NCBI GenBank assembly: GCA_903935335.1 | Contig: CAIZRG010000051.1 | Location: 62,001 to 126,000 of the forward strand | Length of the DNA: 64,000 bases | Origin: Oligoflexia bacterium | Lineage (GTDB): Bacteria; Bdellovibrionota; UBA1018 | Direction: 5' to 3' | Shown here: in pieces, positions 16,359-25,426 of the stretch | Layout of the letters: each line of letters opens with the position of its first letter | Position numbering within the stretch: the stretch's first letter is position 1 | Translations under genes and position numbers: made by a program | The notes under the pieces: generated by a model | What the model saw: only the letters and a program-made list of their open reading frames with translations | What the model was told of the DNA's origin: nothing | Databases searched by the model: none

Positions 16359-17267
16359 ATGGACGAAGTCAAAAAAAAAGACACTGAAACCCATTCAAAA
16401 ATCAAAACAAGACAAGGCAGTGGCTATCTTAAACAGCTTTATTCAACAGCCAGAACAACAGCTGGATCGACCCACTCGCATCTTAAAAATCTCACTACTT
16501 TTTTAGTCAATTTTGTCCCTGTAGAAAAAGTGGATGCATCCGAGCTTCAAGTGAGAGTTCATTTTGATGATTCAGAAATTACTGCATTGGCACAATCCAT
16601 TAAAGAACATGGGGTCTTGCAACCTATTCTCGTCGTTCAAAATGGAGATCGTTATAAAGTCATTGCTGGAGAAAGAAGACTTCGAGCTTCAAAACTAGCT
16701 GGCTTAGACCGAATTCCAGCTCGAGTGATTTCAACCCATGATAAAGCTACTCATGAAATTGCTTTACGCGAAAACCTAGACCGAGTTGACCTTCATCCGA
16801 TTGAAGAAGGAGAAGGATATGTTTCACTTTTGGAAGCTCAATCTTATACAAGCCATGACGCAATTGCGAAAGCCTTCGGAAAACCTAAATCAAGGATCAC
16901 AGAATGCATTGGCTTTACCCGACTTCCCCAAAAAACAAAGGAAGACCTCCTAAAAGTAGGAGTCAAAAATCGAGCGCTCCTTCGACAACTCCTCGCAGTC
17001 GAAGCAGAAAAGCATCCTGCCTTAATTTCTGCAGCAGTTGGAAAAGAAGAAGTACTCGATTCGGCCAACTCTCACGTTGGACTCACTCAGACATCTCCTC
17101 ATCCTTTAAAGCAGAAGTTCCCTCCAAAACCTTTTGAATACCGAGTCGATGGTCGTGGAATTTCAATCCCAAGCTTTAAATGGAAAAAAACCGAATCCCC
17201 TGAAAAATTAAAAAACTACATTGAATCTTTGCGTAAAATACTTGCTGAAATCGAATCATTCACTTGA
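16359..17267 (+). CDS. parB: ParB-family DNA-partition protein
   Basis: A 302-residue protein, 19 bp after parA with AAGGGAG before the start. Residues 50-145 form the ParB/Sulfiredoxin CTPase domain (VRVHFDDSEITALAQSIKEH; GERRLRASKLAG; RENLDRVDLHPIEEGEGY, corresponding to the C-motifs that bind CTP). A central HTH follows (SHDAIAKAFGKPKSRITECI). The C-terminal part is short and may dimerise. ParB loads on parS, spreads as a clamp and stimulates ParA. Together with parA and the two palindromes this makes a complete ParABS-like locus. Its 3' end overlaps the convergent DUF1460 gene by 52 bp. Confidence 0.9.
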   Translation: MDEVKKKDTETHSKIKTRQGSGYLKQLYSTARTTAGSTHSHLKNLTTFLVNFVPVEKVDASELQVRVHFDDSEITALAQSIKEHGVLQPILVVQNGDRYKVIAGERRLRASKLAGLDRIPARVISTHDKATHEIALRENLDRVDLHPIEEGEGYVSLLEAQSYTSHDAIAKAFGKPKSRITECIGFTRLPQKTKEDLLKVGVKNRALLRQLLAVEAEKHPALISAAVGKEEVLDSANSHVGLTQTSPHPLKQKFPPKPFEYRVDGRGISIPSFKWKKTESPEKLKNYIESLRKILAEIESFT

Positions 17268-18322
17268 TTTAAATTCACTCCAATGACTGGCCATGAAGCT
17301 GCTTGATGATCTCTTCGACTCATCAAAGTTTCAATGTACGAAGAAAGTAAAACCGTCCGGATTTTTCCTTGAACTGATGAATGTCTCAAAAGAACGTGAT
17401 TTTTAGTCCGAATAACAATTCCTTGATGGCTAATCAAAACAGGGTGTTTTTGATCATTTTTATGAACAAAATTTAAAATTGTACCACTTGGAATTTGATT
17501 CTGTATTTTGTTCAATTGAGAAATCTCAATATAGGGAACCCTAGCCTCAACAGAGTGCTGATGAATTTGATCTACATAAGATGCAATTGCCCGATTCATA
17601 CCCTTCTTTTTGAGTTGAGCCTTTAACCATTTTTGCCGCTGAATCATTTTTGATTCTACCTGCGTTTGAATTTTTGAACGAGATGCAATTTCTGTCGTAA
17701 TATCACTTAAAATTCCTGAATGGATATTATTAGGAAGCCAATCAGCTTCAGGAAAATGGTTCCGGTTTTTAAAATCAGGCTTGCCTTCTAAGTATCTAAT
17801 TTCAATAATATTTTGAATGAACTGATCTTGAGCCTGACTTCGAGAAAGGGCCGCTACCGTTTCAACAAAAGTTGTACAATCATAGTTTTTTGGAACTATG
17901 GGTGCAAAATCAGGAATTTGCACCCCAGAAGAAAGAGCAATCAGTTTATCACGCCCATCAAAATTTTCCTGCAAATAGTGACTCCAATAATCCATTCGAG
18001 CAGACAAGCTCATCTTCTCAGCAATCCGAAAATCAGAGGCTAAACTATCATCTGAGTTAAAAACTTCTCCTCTGGCAAAAGCAGGTTGGGGTGTTATTCT
18101 TAATTTTATCCATTGATATCCAGCTAAAGATAAAATCCCTAGAAGAGCAACCCCTCCCATAGAATAGTAAGCGATGGATGGATTGACTTTGGAAGCTCTC
18201 CTGACATGAAGCAGAGAAGAAGACTTAGCAAGAACAGAACTTTTTTTACGAACTCTCCTCACCTTTAGAAGTTTTCTTGGCGAACTAATCTTTGGTTTCT
18301 TTTTTTGTACTTTTCGAATCAT
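17216..18322 (-). CDS. Membrane-anchored DUF1460 (N-acetylmuramoyl-L-alanine amidase-like) protein
   Basis: A 368-residue protein. The first 48 residues are very basic (KKKPKISSPRKLLKVRRVRK), then one membrane helix (about 49-72, MGGVALLGILSLAGYQW), then a DUF1460/NlpC-P60-like domain. This has the catalytic Cys in PKNYDCTTFVETVAALS, the RNHFPEADWLPNN motif and a late His in LRHSSVQGK. Family members cut cell-wall peptides or are annotated as amidase-like. The active part should face the periplasm. The long Lys/Arg tail in front of the helix is unusual. It is convergent with and overlaps parB by 52 bp. Confidence 0.75.
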   Translation of the reverse strand: MIRKVQKKKPKISSPRKLLKVRRVRKKSSVLAKSSSLLHVRRASKVNPSIAYYSMGGVALLGILSLAGYQWIKLRITPQPAFARGEVFNSDDSLASDFRIAEKMSLSARMDYWSHYLQENFDGRDKLIALSSGVQIPDFAPIVPKNYDCTTFVETVAALSRSQAQDQFIQNIIEIRYLEGKPDFKNRNHFPEADWLPNNIHSGILSDITTEIASRSKIQTQVESKMIQRQKWLKAQLKKKGMNRAIASYVDQIHQHSVEARVPYIEISQLNKIQNQIPSGTILNFVHKNDQKHPVLISHQGIVIRTKNHVLLRHSSVQGKIRTVLLSSYIETLMSRRDHQAASWPVIGVNLNQVNDSISASILRKDSM

Positions 18323-18462
18323 TCTAAATCTACCCCTATTGAGTTCAAACCTATGACGGCTTTTACTTCATCGGTAGTATTCAGAAATTAACTCATGAAA
18401 AATTACGTTATTTAACTTAAATTCCTGCTATAGAAGGAATTCAGAATATCCGAAAGGAAAAT

Positions 18463-19539
18463 GTGATTGCAAAACAAACTCCACCCTGGGTCCCATTAAA
18501 TCGGATTGAACCTTTTATTCAGGCAGAGCCTGCTCTCATTATTTTAGGCTTAGCTGCATCGGCTTGGATCATTGCAAAAACTGTTTTAAAAGACTTACCC
18601 CAAGAAAGAAACAAAACTCTCCAAATTCAATTCAAAAACCTCAGCTATCACTTCTTATATAGTGGCCTGCTCTTTAGTCTGTTCATAGCTTTGGATCATC
18701 TTCCTTATAAAATTCTTTTGATTGACCGAATCCTGACTTATATCGGATTACTTGCAATTTTATCAGGGTCAACTGTTTTTGTAAAAGTATGGAGAATCCT
18801 TGTTTTTGAGTACCTCTACCTCAGTCATATGAAGGTTGCTTTCCCGGTACTGCTCGTTAATTTATTCACTCTTTTATTATCAATCCTTCTTGGTTCTTGG
18901 ATAGGAGCTGAAATTTTTAATATTCGTTTAACTCCACTCCTAGCAACCTCCGCTATTTTTTCGCTGGTTCTAGGTCTAGCTCTGCAAGATACACTAGGCA
19001 ATCTATTTGCTGGAGTAGCTCTACAAATGGACAAACCCTACGAAATTGGTGACTGGATTGAAATTCAAACCTCAGGGCAAAAGTGGGTTGGACAAGTCCA
19101 CGACATTTCATGGCGTGCAACAGTCCTTATTTCCTTCACAGACGAGGCAAGTACGATACCCAACCGAATCATGGCTCAAGCCCAAATCTCGAACTACTCA
19201 ACTAAATATCGACCTATTATTAGAAGCCAACCCTTCCGACTGCCTTTTGGAGTTGACTCAGCAAAAATCAAAGAGATCCTTTCAATAACGGCCCTCAGTA
19301 TCCCAAAAATCCGAAAAAACCCTGCCCCTTTCGTATTAATCTCAGAAACAACTGAATCCTGGGTCACCTACAAACTGGTTTACTACCTTGATGATTTTGG
19401 TGAGCAATTCCGAGTCACAGATCAGATCTTCACAAAGGGTCTAGCTGCGCTTGAATCAGCTGGATTTAAGTTAGCCAACCACCGGGTAACTTTAACTGAG
19501 GATTGTTCGATCCCAGGAAAGAAAACTCCGATTATTTAA
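18463..19539 (+). CDS. Small-conductance mechanosensitive channel (MscS family)
   Basis: A 358-residue protein with four to five membrane helices. The MscS pore helix and core domain follow: FSLVLGLALQDTLGNLFAGV, then ALQMDKPYEIGDWIEI, a beta-domain with SFTDEASTIPNRIMAQAQI and an alpha/beta C-terminus. It opens on membrane tension to release solutes. The start is GTG at 18463 with AAAGGAAA 4 nt upstream; the nearby ATG (18461) is followed by a stop. It is transcribed divergently from the DUF1460 gene and converges on tig with only 26 bp between. Confidence 0.9.
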   Translation: MIAKQTPPWVPLNRIEPFIQAEPALIILGLAASAWIIAKTVLKDLPQERNKTLQIQFKNLSYHFLYSGLLFSLFIALDHLPYKILLIDRILTYIGLLAILSGSTVFVKVWRILVFEYLYLSHMKVAFPVLLVNLFTLLLSILLGSWIGAEIFNIRLTPLLATSAIFSLVLGLALQDTLGNLFAGVALQMDKPYEIGDWIEIQTSGQKWVGQVHDISWRATVLISFTDEASTIPNRIMAQAQISNYSTKYRPIIRSQPFRLPFGVDSAKIKEILSITALSIPKIRKNPAPFVLISETTESWVTYKLVYYLDDFGEQFRVTDQIFTKGLAALESAGFKLANHRVTLTEDCSIPGKKTPII

Positions 19540-19565
19540 TAACCTCTGCCAATTCCCTCAAAACC

Positions 19566-20960
19566 CTATTTTTTAGCTATAGAAACTGATTTAATCTTGG
19601 CTTGATTTAACAAAAACTGGATTGTCTTTTCCTGTCTCAGTTTAAACTCAAGATCACTTTGACGATCAGGATTTTTTGAATAAACATCCTGAACTTGGGG
19701 TCGAGTCATTTTCAGAGACTCAGCCAGTCGATCTAGCTCTTGATCTAGTTCATTGGGCTGTATCGTGATTTTTTCTTCTTTTGCAATGGCTTCTAAGATT
19801 AAGCTTGTCCTGACCTGACTTTCTGCTTTTTTTCTGAGAGACTCAATTTCAGGAGTAATGGCTTCTTGAATCATCTTTTCATGAAAACCCTGCTTTTTTA
19901 GGTCCTGAGCCCAATTTTGAACTAAAATTCGAGTTTGTCCTTCAATTAAAGCAACTGGAACTTCGAAAGGATTTTTTTCGATCACTTTTGAAAGTAAGCT
20001 ACTTTTTAATTTTTCGTCAGACTCTTTCGTTTGGTTTCGAATTAAAATTTCCTGAGCCTGAGCTTGTAAGTGAGTGAAGTTTTCAAACCCTGCTTGTTTA
20101 GCAAACTCATCATCCAAAGCAGGGAGTTTTTTTTCCTTAATTTCATTCACTTTTACTGTAAACTCAGCTTCTCGATTGGCAAGATCTTGAGAACCATAAT
20201 CGGAGGGAAACTGCAGACGAAATACTTTAACTTCTCCCCGTATCATTCCAATTAACTGCTCCTCAAAACCAGGAATCCATTGATGAGAACCCACTTCAAT
20301 CACTGGATGACCTTTCATATCCTGACGTGGCTGAATCCCTTCCTCAGATACGAGACCACCTGACATCTCAATATCCACAAAATCACCCATCTGAACAACA
20401 CGTGAAGTTTGTGTTGATTCAGATAAATGAGATTCCGAAACTACCGAAACCAACTGTCCATGAGACTGTCTCAAGCTCTCAATGGCTTTTTCGACCTGCT
20501 CATCTGTAATCTCTACTTTTTCCTGCTCAACAGAAATTCCACTATAACCTTTCATTTTTAAATCAGGCATCACTTCAAAGGTCGCTTCATAGCTCAAATC
20601 TTGATTCTCATCCAAAGTATGGTCATGAGCTCCTTCACCTGTTTGATGCTGAGGAGTCTGAATTTTAGGCTGACCAATCGTTTTAAGCTCCTTTTGCTGA
20701 AGAGCTTCCTCGAAAGACTCATCAATCAGATGATGTAATACTCGATGTCGAACATCGGATCCATAGTACTGTTTAATAATTCCGAGAGGAGCTTGGCCCG
20801 GACGAAAACCCTTGAGCTTTGCATCTTTTTGAACCGAAACAAGCCCTTTTTCAAAATAGCTCTTAACAATCTTGGCAGGGACCTTGATCTTCATTTTCCT
20901 AAGAACAGAAGACGGTTTTTCTATTTCGATACTGAGTTCCATACTTCTAAATGTCGACAT
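19566..20960 (-). CDS. tig: Trigger factor (ribosome-associated chaperone and PPIase)
   Basis: A 464-residue protein with the three trigger-factor domains: an N-terminal ribosome-binding domain with KLKGFRPGQAPLGIIKQYYG (the GFRxGxxP loop), an FKBP-type PPIase domain at about 195-275 (MGDFVDIEMSG, PVIEVGSHQWIPGFEEQLIG) and the helical C-terminal domain. It binds nascent chains at the ribosome exit. A Ser/Thr/Glu-rich insertion (SEESHLSESTQTSR-like, about 175-190) precedes the PPIase domain. The start could also be Met7 (20942), which fits the usual family start better; neither has a strong ribosome binding site. clpP/clpX, the common neighbours of tig, are absent here. Confidence 0.96.
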   Translation of the reverse strand: MSTFRSMELSIEIEKPSSVLRKMKIKVPAKIVKSYFEKGLVSVQKDAKLKGFRPGQAPLGIIKQYYGSDVRHRVLHHLIDESFEEALQQKELKTIGQPKIQTPQHQTGEGAHDHTLDENQDLSYEATFEVMPDLKMKGYSGISVEQEKVEITDEQVEKAIESLRQSHGQLVSVVSESHLSESTQTSRVVQMGDFVDIEMSGGLVSEEGIQPRQDMKGHPVIEVGSHQWIPGFEEQLIGMIRGEVKVFRLQFPSDYGSQDLANREAEFTVKVNEIKEKKLPALDDEFAKQAGFENFTHLQAQAQEILIRNQTKESDEKLKSSLLSKVIEKNPFEVPVALIEGQTRILVQNWAQDLKKQGFHEKMIQEAITPEIESLRKKAESQVRTSLILEAIAKEEKITIQPNELDQELDRLAESLKMTRPQVQDVYSKNPDRQSDLEFKLRQEKTIQFLLNQAKIKSVSIAKK

Positions 20961-20985
20961 ACTCAGACTTTTAGTCGAAACCGAC

Positions 20986-21831
20986 CTAAAATGTCAAGGT
21001 CTCCCATTTGAGTTTAAACCCTGCAGGGTACTCTACTTTTTCTAACCATAACGCTCGAGCTGGAGCCGTAGGTCCCACTAAAGATCGATCACGAGACTCT
21101 AAAATCTGGATCATGCAGGATGGATCACGACGCCCCTCCCCCACCTGAAGAAGAGTTCCTGCAATGCCTCTGACCATCTGCTTTAAAAACCCAGTCCCCA
21201 CAACTCGAAATCGAACCAAGCCCCAATTTGAGCCATCTGCCCAAAGTTCTGAGTCCACTTGCCTTGGGAAAGGAATAGGTTCAAAGCTCACTTGTGCTTC
21301 GAAAATTCGTCTCACTGTTGAACCAGGCTTTGCTCCTGAAGCTTGAAAAGCTTTAAAGTCATGCTCCCCCACCAAACACTGAACAGCTTGAGACATTTGA
21401 TCGAAATTCATTTTTTTTCGGATCCACCAACTCGAAGGAATCAAATAAGGAAGAGCACAAGAGCCCTGTTGAAAATAATAGCTATACTGCTTTTTCTCTG
21501 CACTTCGTTGAGCATGAAACCCAAAATCAATGGGTTGAACAGACAAAACCCGAATCGATGCTGGAAGCAGACCATTTAAGGCACGCTCTAATACACAAAA
21601 GTCCCATCTCTTTTTTGACAAAATAAAATGAGCCACTTGCCCTAAAGCATGAACGCCTGAATCCGTACGACCACTGCCAACAACAGAAATCTTCTCCCCT
21701 GTGATTCGCTCAAGAGACTCCTCTAAAATCTGCTGAATACTCGTCTTTCCAAAAGCGGCCGATCCTTTTTGCTTTTGCCAGCCACAATACTCAGTGCCAC
21801 AGTAAGAAATCAAAATAGCGTATTTTTGCAT
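20986..21831 (-). CDS. truA: tRNA pseudouridine(38-40) synthase TruA
   Basis: A 281-residue enzyme. The catalytic Asp57 lies in GSGRTDSGVHALGQVAHF. YAILISYCGTEYCGWQKQ at the start and FLKQMVRGIAGTLLQVGEG near the end are family hallmarks. It makes pseudouridine in the tRNA anticodon arm. The start ATG overlaps the stop of the upstream barrel gene (TAATG), so it is translationally coupled. The stop lies 25 bp from the tig start. Confidence 0.96.
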   Translation of the reverse strand: MQKYAILISYCGTEYCGWQKQKGSAAFGKTSIQQILEESLERITGEKISVVGSGRTDSGVHALGQVAHFILSKKRWDFCVLERALNGLLPASIRVLSVQPIDFGFHAQRSAEKKQYSYYFQQGSCALPYLIPSSWWIRKKMNFDQMSQAVQCLVGEHDFKAFQASGAKPGSTVRRIFEAQVSFEPIPFPRQVDSELWADGSNWGLVRFRVVGTGFLKQMVRGIAGTLLQVGEGRRDPSCMIQILESRDRSLVGPTAPARALWLEKVEYPAGFKLKWETLTF

Positions 21832-22880
21832 TAATACTCAAACATCAATCCAGCCATGATTCCTGAAACTCGATAATTGATGCTTCCAGTATAAGTTGAA
21901 AGTCGAGTGTAATCCACTGTAAGATAAGCATGTTGAATTCCAAAACTAGAATAAAATTGCCACGAGCTTTTTGAACTCAACCCGTCCAATAATACAGCAA
22001 CACCCAATGCAACCAAAAACCCTTCTGTGTGACCCCGGCTTCCAGCAATATCATCATCCCTGGATTCGATATAACCCACCGAGGTTACTCCAGCCATGAC
22101 ATAGGGTCTCAGTATCCTCAATAAATTAAACCGATAATCTAATCCTAATATGACAGGAACCGAAATAAATTTAAACTTTGTATTTGAATTTGAAGGAAAA
22201 TCTTGGCCTCCACTTCCTGGAATCTCAAGCGTTTTAGCAAAAATCCCTTGCCCATGAAAGTAACTCGCCCCCACCATCCCCATAAGCCCGACATTGCCAA
22301 ACCACTCGCTATGAAAGGGCTGAAATTCATAAAACAATGAAAGATCTGGAGCATAGTTTTCCCCGTAAATATCATTAAACTTAAGAAGTTGAGCTGAGGA
22401 AGAAATATTCCTGGATAAGCTTACCCCATATTTGAGACCAAAGGCGTGATGAATCGATCCTTCTATTTTTGCATGAAGTTCTGAATGCCCTTCTAAAACT
22501 TCCTGAATGGCTCCTCCCTTGACTTCAGGGTTTAATTTCTCTTTTTCAATCTCAAGATAAGATTTTTTTTCTTTCTCTGATTTCTCTGATTTCAAAGAAG
22601 AATCCGATTTCTTGAGTTCTTCGATATAGCTAGACTCAGTCACCTGATTTTTCTGTTTCATTCCTCTTCGAACAGAATCAATATAAGACTCCTGACCTTT
22701 CTTAAAAAAAGAAGGTTCTTCTGTCTTTTTCTCTATTTTTAATTGATCAATGTAAGGCTGAATTTCGTTTGCAGCAAAGCTTTGCTGATAGAAACAAAAT
22801 ACCAGCCCCCCTAAAATGAGATCCGTAAGAATGAGACTGATTCGACTTAAAAGGCAAGCAATCAAAGCTTTAAGCTTCAT
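21831..22880 (-). CDS. Periplasmic-linker plus outer-membrane beta-barrel protein with repeated YI[D/E] motif
   Basis: A 349-residue protein with a signal peptide (residues about 1-36, FCFYQQSFAA). Residues 40-115 are charged, Lys/Glu/Ser-rich and helical with four related motifs about 20 residues apart: PYIDQLKIEKK, SYIDSVRRGMK, SYIEELKKSDS, SYLEIEKEKLN. A barrel of about eight strands follows (LKYGVSLSRNISSSAQLL; FKFISVPVILGLDYRFN; final IMAGLMFEY). The repeats look like short binding sites in a periplasmic tether. The ATG overlaps the upstream gene by 11 bp. The function is unknown. Confidence 0.6.
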   Translation of the reverse strand: MKLKALIACLLSRISLILTDLILGGLVFCFYQQSFAANEIQPYIDQLKIEKKTEEPSFFKKGQESYIDSVRRGMKQKNQVTESSYIEELKKSDSSLKSEKSEKEKKSYLEIEKEKLNPEVKGGAIQEVLEGHSELHAKIEGSIHHAFGLKYGVSLSRNISSSAQLLKFNDIYGENYAPDLSLFYEFQPFHSEWFGNVGLMGMVGASYFHGQGIFAKTLEIPGSGGQDFPSNSNTKFKFISVPVILGLDYRFNLLRILRPYVMAGVTSVGYIESRDDDIAGSRGHTEGFLVALGVAVLLDGLSSKSSWQFYSSFGIQHAYLTVDYTRLSTYTGSINYRVSGIMAGLMFEY

Positions 22881-24330
22881 TGCCCTGACTCATTTTTCTG
22901 AGTTTCCATCTAATCAACCTCCCCATACCTATTCCTCCCAATAAGATGAGTAACCCTTCTACTAAAGTTAAGTGGACCCATAACCAAGCAATCACCTGCA
23001 CAGGTAAGAGTACCAATAAAACAGGAAGCCGGTAAAAAGGATTTTCTTGAAGCCAATGAGCTGCCGGAGGAGACCAATGATAGTACCAATCGATGAAATC
23101 ACGCCCGAATGAATACTTCATCAAAACCTGATCTCGAAACTCCCTGAGCCATTGAACTGGAGGACTTTCAGTGGAACCATAAACTGCAGTCGCAATAAAG
23201 CAGTTCTTATCATCCGAGGGTAAGAAACCTTGGATCGGAGCTGATTCAACAGGGCCCATAGTACATACAGTAGGATCAGGACCCACAAAAATACCAGCAG
23301 CATCTTGAGCTAAAAACGAAAGCATATATTTTTTTTCATCAGGGGGGTCTTCCGAGTTTTGAAAACCTCCCACTGAAGCCGTCTGACTCCCTACCGGAGT
23401 AGAAACAACAAGATCGTTTACACCCTGATTATTAAAGGTTGCATCGGCCGTAGGTGTTCCTCCATTTAACTTTCCAACTACATGAAGCAGACTTAAGGGG
23501 GCTCCTTGGTTATTAGGCGGAGTGAGCTGAAAACCTACTGTTGTATCTAAAAAAATCCGACCATCTCCAGGAAAATAACTCTGATTCAAAACTGCTGAGG
23601 TTGGACAAGTAAATGTGGAAGCACCCGACTGAAAAGAAAAATTCAGGGGAGCAGACATTGAATCAATCACAGTGGGTTGAGTCAGAGAGGTAAGATGCGA
23701 ATTGTCAACAGCAGAAATTGAAAAATTTAACTGCAAGGTCCAATACGGAGAAGACACTCCGCTCTGAGGTGACACAATAGCACCTTGACACATCGGTGGG
23801 GACGACCCCGAAGTGCTAGAGTCGTTACAAATATTATTGAGATTAAACCCGATCTTAACACTTGAGCCATTATTAGGATAGATCGCTCCATAGTAATAAG
23901 AGTTACCTCCCCCTCCCGTGGGCGAGGGGAAATTCAGAGCAACACAGCTTGGGTTATTCACATCACAAGGAGCACCATTGACCTGTGCAATCGGAGCTTG
24001 ACGAAGAGGATTTGATTTCGGATAGGCAAAAAAAGTAACTACGGCTGTCTGAGATGCCGTTAATTGAATAGGAATTGTTGTAGAAACGTTCACCTGAATC
24101 ACGTCATTTTGGAGATTCAAGGGAGTAAATCCTTGAATAAAGGCAGGAAGCGCCACATAAGGAAGGGTAGGAAGATTATTATAAAAAGCGAGGTAATACA
24201 GGGTACCCCCCGTCGTTTGGGAACCACTGATACTCCCTCCATTCGCAGGAGCCACTTGAATCGTTGCATAGGACGACCGAGAGAAGGACAAAGCACTTAG
24301 AATAAAAAGAAAAATTTGAAAATTTTTCAT
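22870..24330 (-). CDS. Secreted Pro/Ser/Gly-rich protein with CFI-box and C-terminal membrane helices
   Basis: A 486-residue protein from the ATG at 24330, which follows the asd stop by 19 bp; a longer frame from 24393 would run inside asd. It has a signal peptide (MKNFQIFLFILSALSFSRSS) and a long beta-rich extracytoplasmic region. Then comes the motif CFIATAVYGS, the conserved core of CFI-box-CTERM proteins, followed by LREFRDQVLMKYSFGRDFID. Two membrane helices (LPVLLVLLPVQVIAWLW; VEGLLILLGGIGMG) and a basic tail end the protein. CFI-box proteins occur in bacteria with complex envelopes; the molecular role is not known. Partners on either side are asd and the barrel protein. Confidence 0.6.
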   Translation of the reverse strand: MKNFQIFLFILSALSFSRSSYATIQVAPANGGSISGSQTTGGTLYYLAFYNNLPTLPYVALPAFIQGFTPLNLQNDVIQVNVSTTIPIQLTASQTAVVTFFAYPKSNPLRQAPIAQVNGAPCDVNNPSCVALNFPSPTGGGGNSYYYGAIYPNNGSSVKIGFNLNNICNDSSTSGSSPPMCQGAIVSPQSGVSSPYWTLQLNFSISAVDNSHLTSLTQPTVIDSMSAPLNFSFQSGASTFTCPTSAVLNQSYFPGDGRIFLDTTVGFQLTPPNNQGAPLSLLHVVGKLNGGTPTADATFNNQGVNDLVVSTPVGSQTASVGGFQNSEDPPDEKKYMLSFLAQDAAGIFVGPDPTVCTMGPVESAPIQGFLPSDDKNCFIATAVYGSTESPPVQWLREFRDQVLMKYSFGRDFIDWYYHWSPPAAHWLQENPFYRLPVLLVLLPVQVIAWLWVHLTLVEGLLILLGGIGMGRLIRWKLRKMSQGNEA

Positions 24331-24349
24331 CTCATCTATTCTTAATTTT

Positions 24350-25426
24350 CTAATGAAAAGCCTTAATAACAGCTTCACCCAATTGAACCGCATTCAGAGC
24401 AGCTCCTTTTCTTAAATTATCTGATACAAGCCAGAGATTCACTCCTGATTCTACAGAAGGATCTCTTCGAATTCTTCCTACATAAACCGCATCTCGACCT
24501 GTGGAACTTTCAACTCCATCATCAGAGGAGGCCAAACCCATCGGATAAATGTTTTTCTTAGGATCATCTTGCACAATCAACCCTGCTTGACCCTGAAGAG
24601 CTTCCCGCACTTGTTCAATTTGGTCATAGGGTTTTTCAAGCTCAAGATTGACTGATTCTCCATGACAAGAAAAAGTAGGAACTCGAATAGCCGTCACTGA
24701 AATCCTAAGTCCTGGACTTGCAAGAAGCTTTCGAGTCTCATCGATCACTTTGAGCTCTTCGCTAGTAGCTCCGTCTGGTTTAAATCCACCAATATGAGGA
24801 ATACAATTAAATGCAATCTGATGAGGAAAAACCTTAGCAGCTAAAATGCTTTGATTAAACATTCCAACAGTCTGCTTCGATAACTCTTCCATGGCAGCAC
24901 TGCCTGCCCCACTCGTACTTTGATAAGTTGAAAGCACAACACGCTTCAAACCCCATCGGTCGAGAATCGGTTTGAGTACAACCGCCAATGGAGCAGCTAC
25001 ACAGTTAGGGCCCGTAACAACTCGTTTTCGCCAGGACAAAAGATTCATCGGTTGAGACTGAAGTTGATTTTGTAAAAGAATCCCGTTCACTTCAGGAACT
25101 ATGAGCAAAATATCTTCTTCTAATCGAAATGTTGCAGAATTATCCACAACCCAAGCTCCTGACTGAGCTGCTTGGGGTACCCACTCTTTTGAAACAGAGT
25201 CTGAGGCATCAAAAAAAACAATTTGTCTTCCCTCAAAACATCCTTTTTTTAAAGCCTGACACCGATGGGCTTTTCCTCCCCAGGAAATAGATCGCCCCTC
25301 TGACCTTGAAGACGCAAAAAGTACGAGCTCTTTGACTGGAAATCGTCGAGACTCTAAAATACCAAGAAGCTCTCTCCCTACTGCACCCGTTGCACCTACA
25401 ACACCGACTCTGAATCCTTCACTCAT
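24350..25426 (-). CDS. asd: Aspartate-semialdehyde dehydrogenase
   Basis: A 358-residue enzyme starting MSEGFRVGVVGATGAVGREL with the NADP-binding GATGAVG. The catalytic Cys is in VTGPNCVAAPL, and substrate-binding regions (QIAFNCIPHIGGF; RVPTFSCHGESVNLEL) are present. It converts aspartyl phosphate to aspartate semialdehyde, the branch point to Lys/diaminopimelate, Thr and Met. A start four codons upstream (25438) is possible; MSEGF is the better fit. It overlaps pssA by 8 bp. Confidence 0.96.
   Translation of the reverse strand: MSEGFRVGVVGATGAVGRELLGILESRRFPVKELVLFASSRSEGRSISWGGKAHRCQALKKGCFEGRQIVFFDASDSVSKEWVPQAAQSGAWVVDNSATFRLEEDILLIVPEVNGILLQNQLQSQPMNLLSWRKRVVTGPNCVAAPLAVVLKPILDRWGLKRVVLSTYQSTSGAGSAAMEELSKQTVGMFNQSILAAKVFPHQIAFNCIPHIGGFKPDGATSEELKVIDETRKLLASPGLRISVTAIRVPTFSCHGESVNLELEKPYDQIEQVREALQGQAGLIVQDDPKKNIYPMGLASSDDGVESSTGRDAVYVGRIRRDPSVESGVNLWLVSDNLRKGAALNAVQLGEAVIKAFH

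Noticed and set aside
24331..24393. Longer start for the CFI-box protein (24393)
   Set aside because: It would begin inside the asd reading frame, and the Met at 24330 starts a clean signal peptide.
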